Shown here piece by piece: positions 5,398 to 5,618 of a DNA stretch of 5,618 nucleotides. The stretch covers positions 1 to 5,618 of the forward strand of contig VMCW01000133.1 in NCBI GenBank assembly GCA_008081175.1, in the 5' to 3' direction. The notes under the pieces are model-generated. The model was not told where the DNA came from, searched no databases, and was given only the letters and a program-made list of their open reading frames with translations. The position numbers were made by a program, and so were the translations under genes. Numbering within the stretch: position 1 is the stretch's first letter; each line of letters starts with the position of its first letter. This stretch comes from Flavobacteriaceae bacterium. Its GTDB lineage: Bacteria > Bacteroidota > Bacteroidia > Flavobacteriales > Flavobacteriaceae.

Positions 5398-5618
5398 ATG
5401 AAATACGCAAAAAACATCCTTGAAACCATTGGTAATACACCGCTAGTAAGACTAAATACAATTACCGAAGAAGTAGATGCTTTGGTTTTAGCTAAAATAG
5501 AAAGTTTTAACCCTGGAAATTCTGTAAAAGACCGTATGGCGCTTAAAATGATTGAAGATGCTGAACATCAAGGTCTTATAAAGCCCGGCGGAACTATTGT
5601 AGAAGGGACCTCGGGAAA
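5398..5618 (+). CDS. PLP-dependent cysteine synthase / cystathionine beta-synthase family protein, N-terminal part (3' end outside window)
   Basis: The first 73 codons, cut by the window end, of a fold-type II PLP enzyme. Diagnostic motifs: NILETIGNTPLVRLN (6-20), which shapes the substrate-side N-terminus; FNPGNSVKDRMA (37-48), with K44 the expected Schiff-base lysine; and GGTIVEGTSG (64-73), the start of the TSGNTG substrate/phosphate loop. The family includes O-acetylserine sulfhydrylase (CysK, CysM) and cystathionine beta-synthase, which join sulfide or homocysteine to an activated serine. Which one this is depends on the missing remainder, so no symbol is given. It is cytosolic. No Shine-Dalgarno sequence precedes the ATG, and an exact -7 element lies 15 nt upstream. 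It is 40 bp behind the permease gene with no hairpin terminator I can support between them. Confidence 0.93.
   Translation, partial: MKYAKNILETIGNTPLVRLNTITEEVDALVLAKIESFNPGNSVKDRMALKMIEDAEHQGLIKPGGTIVEGTSG

Noticed and set aside
1..5618. A novel multi-gene defence or mobile system
   Set aside because: All but one gene belong to recognised housekeeping or envelope families. There are no recombinases, transposase ends, direct-repeat arrays or toxin-antitoxin-like pairs, and composition is even across the window.

Overview
The window looks like a compact chromosomal housekeeping segment from a Bacteroidota bacterium, most likely a flavobacterium. Four things suggest this. The DNA is AT-rich. 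No convincing Shine-Dalgarno sequence precedes any start. Bacteroidota-type -7 promoter elements (TANNTTTG) lie just before several genes. The proteins (met-rich Ffh tail, FolD with GRSHIVGRP, short CX3CX2C-type QueE, NamZ/DUF1343, a LolC/FtsX-like permease, and a PLP enzyme starting MKYAKNILETIGNTPLV) read like flavobacterial versions. The genus cannot be assigned from this sequence.

Layout, left to right: the last 24 codons of ffh (+), then folD (+) 10 bp later, probably in the same transcript. On the minus strand a two-gene unit runs toward folD: a VOC/glyoxalase-fold protein followed after 3 bp by an unrecognised polytopic membrane protein, whose end overlaps the end of folD by 23 bp. Divergent from the VOC gene, across 56 bp, is queE (+). 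Its stop interlocks with the stop of the convergent namZ gene (-) inside a perfect 15-bp hairpin. The namZ start shares one base with the TTG start of a divergent FtsX/LolC-like permease gene (+). After 40 bp comes the 5' part of a cysteine synthase / cystathionine beta-synthase family gene (+), cut by the window end.

The genes do not form one pathway. They cover protein targeting (Ffh), one-carbon folate metabolism (FolD), 7-deazaguanine synthesis (QueE), peptidoglycan turnover (NamZ), an envelope ABC-permease-like protein and sulfur amino-acid metabolism. I see no mobile element, CRISPR array, rRNA/tRNA gene or defence-type cassette, and no sign of a new multi-gene system. No gap without a gene exceeds about 60 bases. 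The most notable features are architectural: overlapping gene ends carrying hairpins, a divergent pair with no intergenic DNA and apparently reciprocal embedded promoters, a dyad over the VOC start, a likely leaderless queE transcript, and one uncharacterised membrane protein in frame behind the VOC gene.
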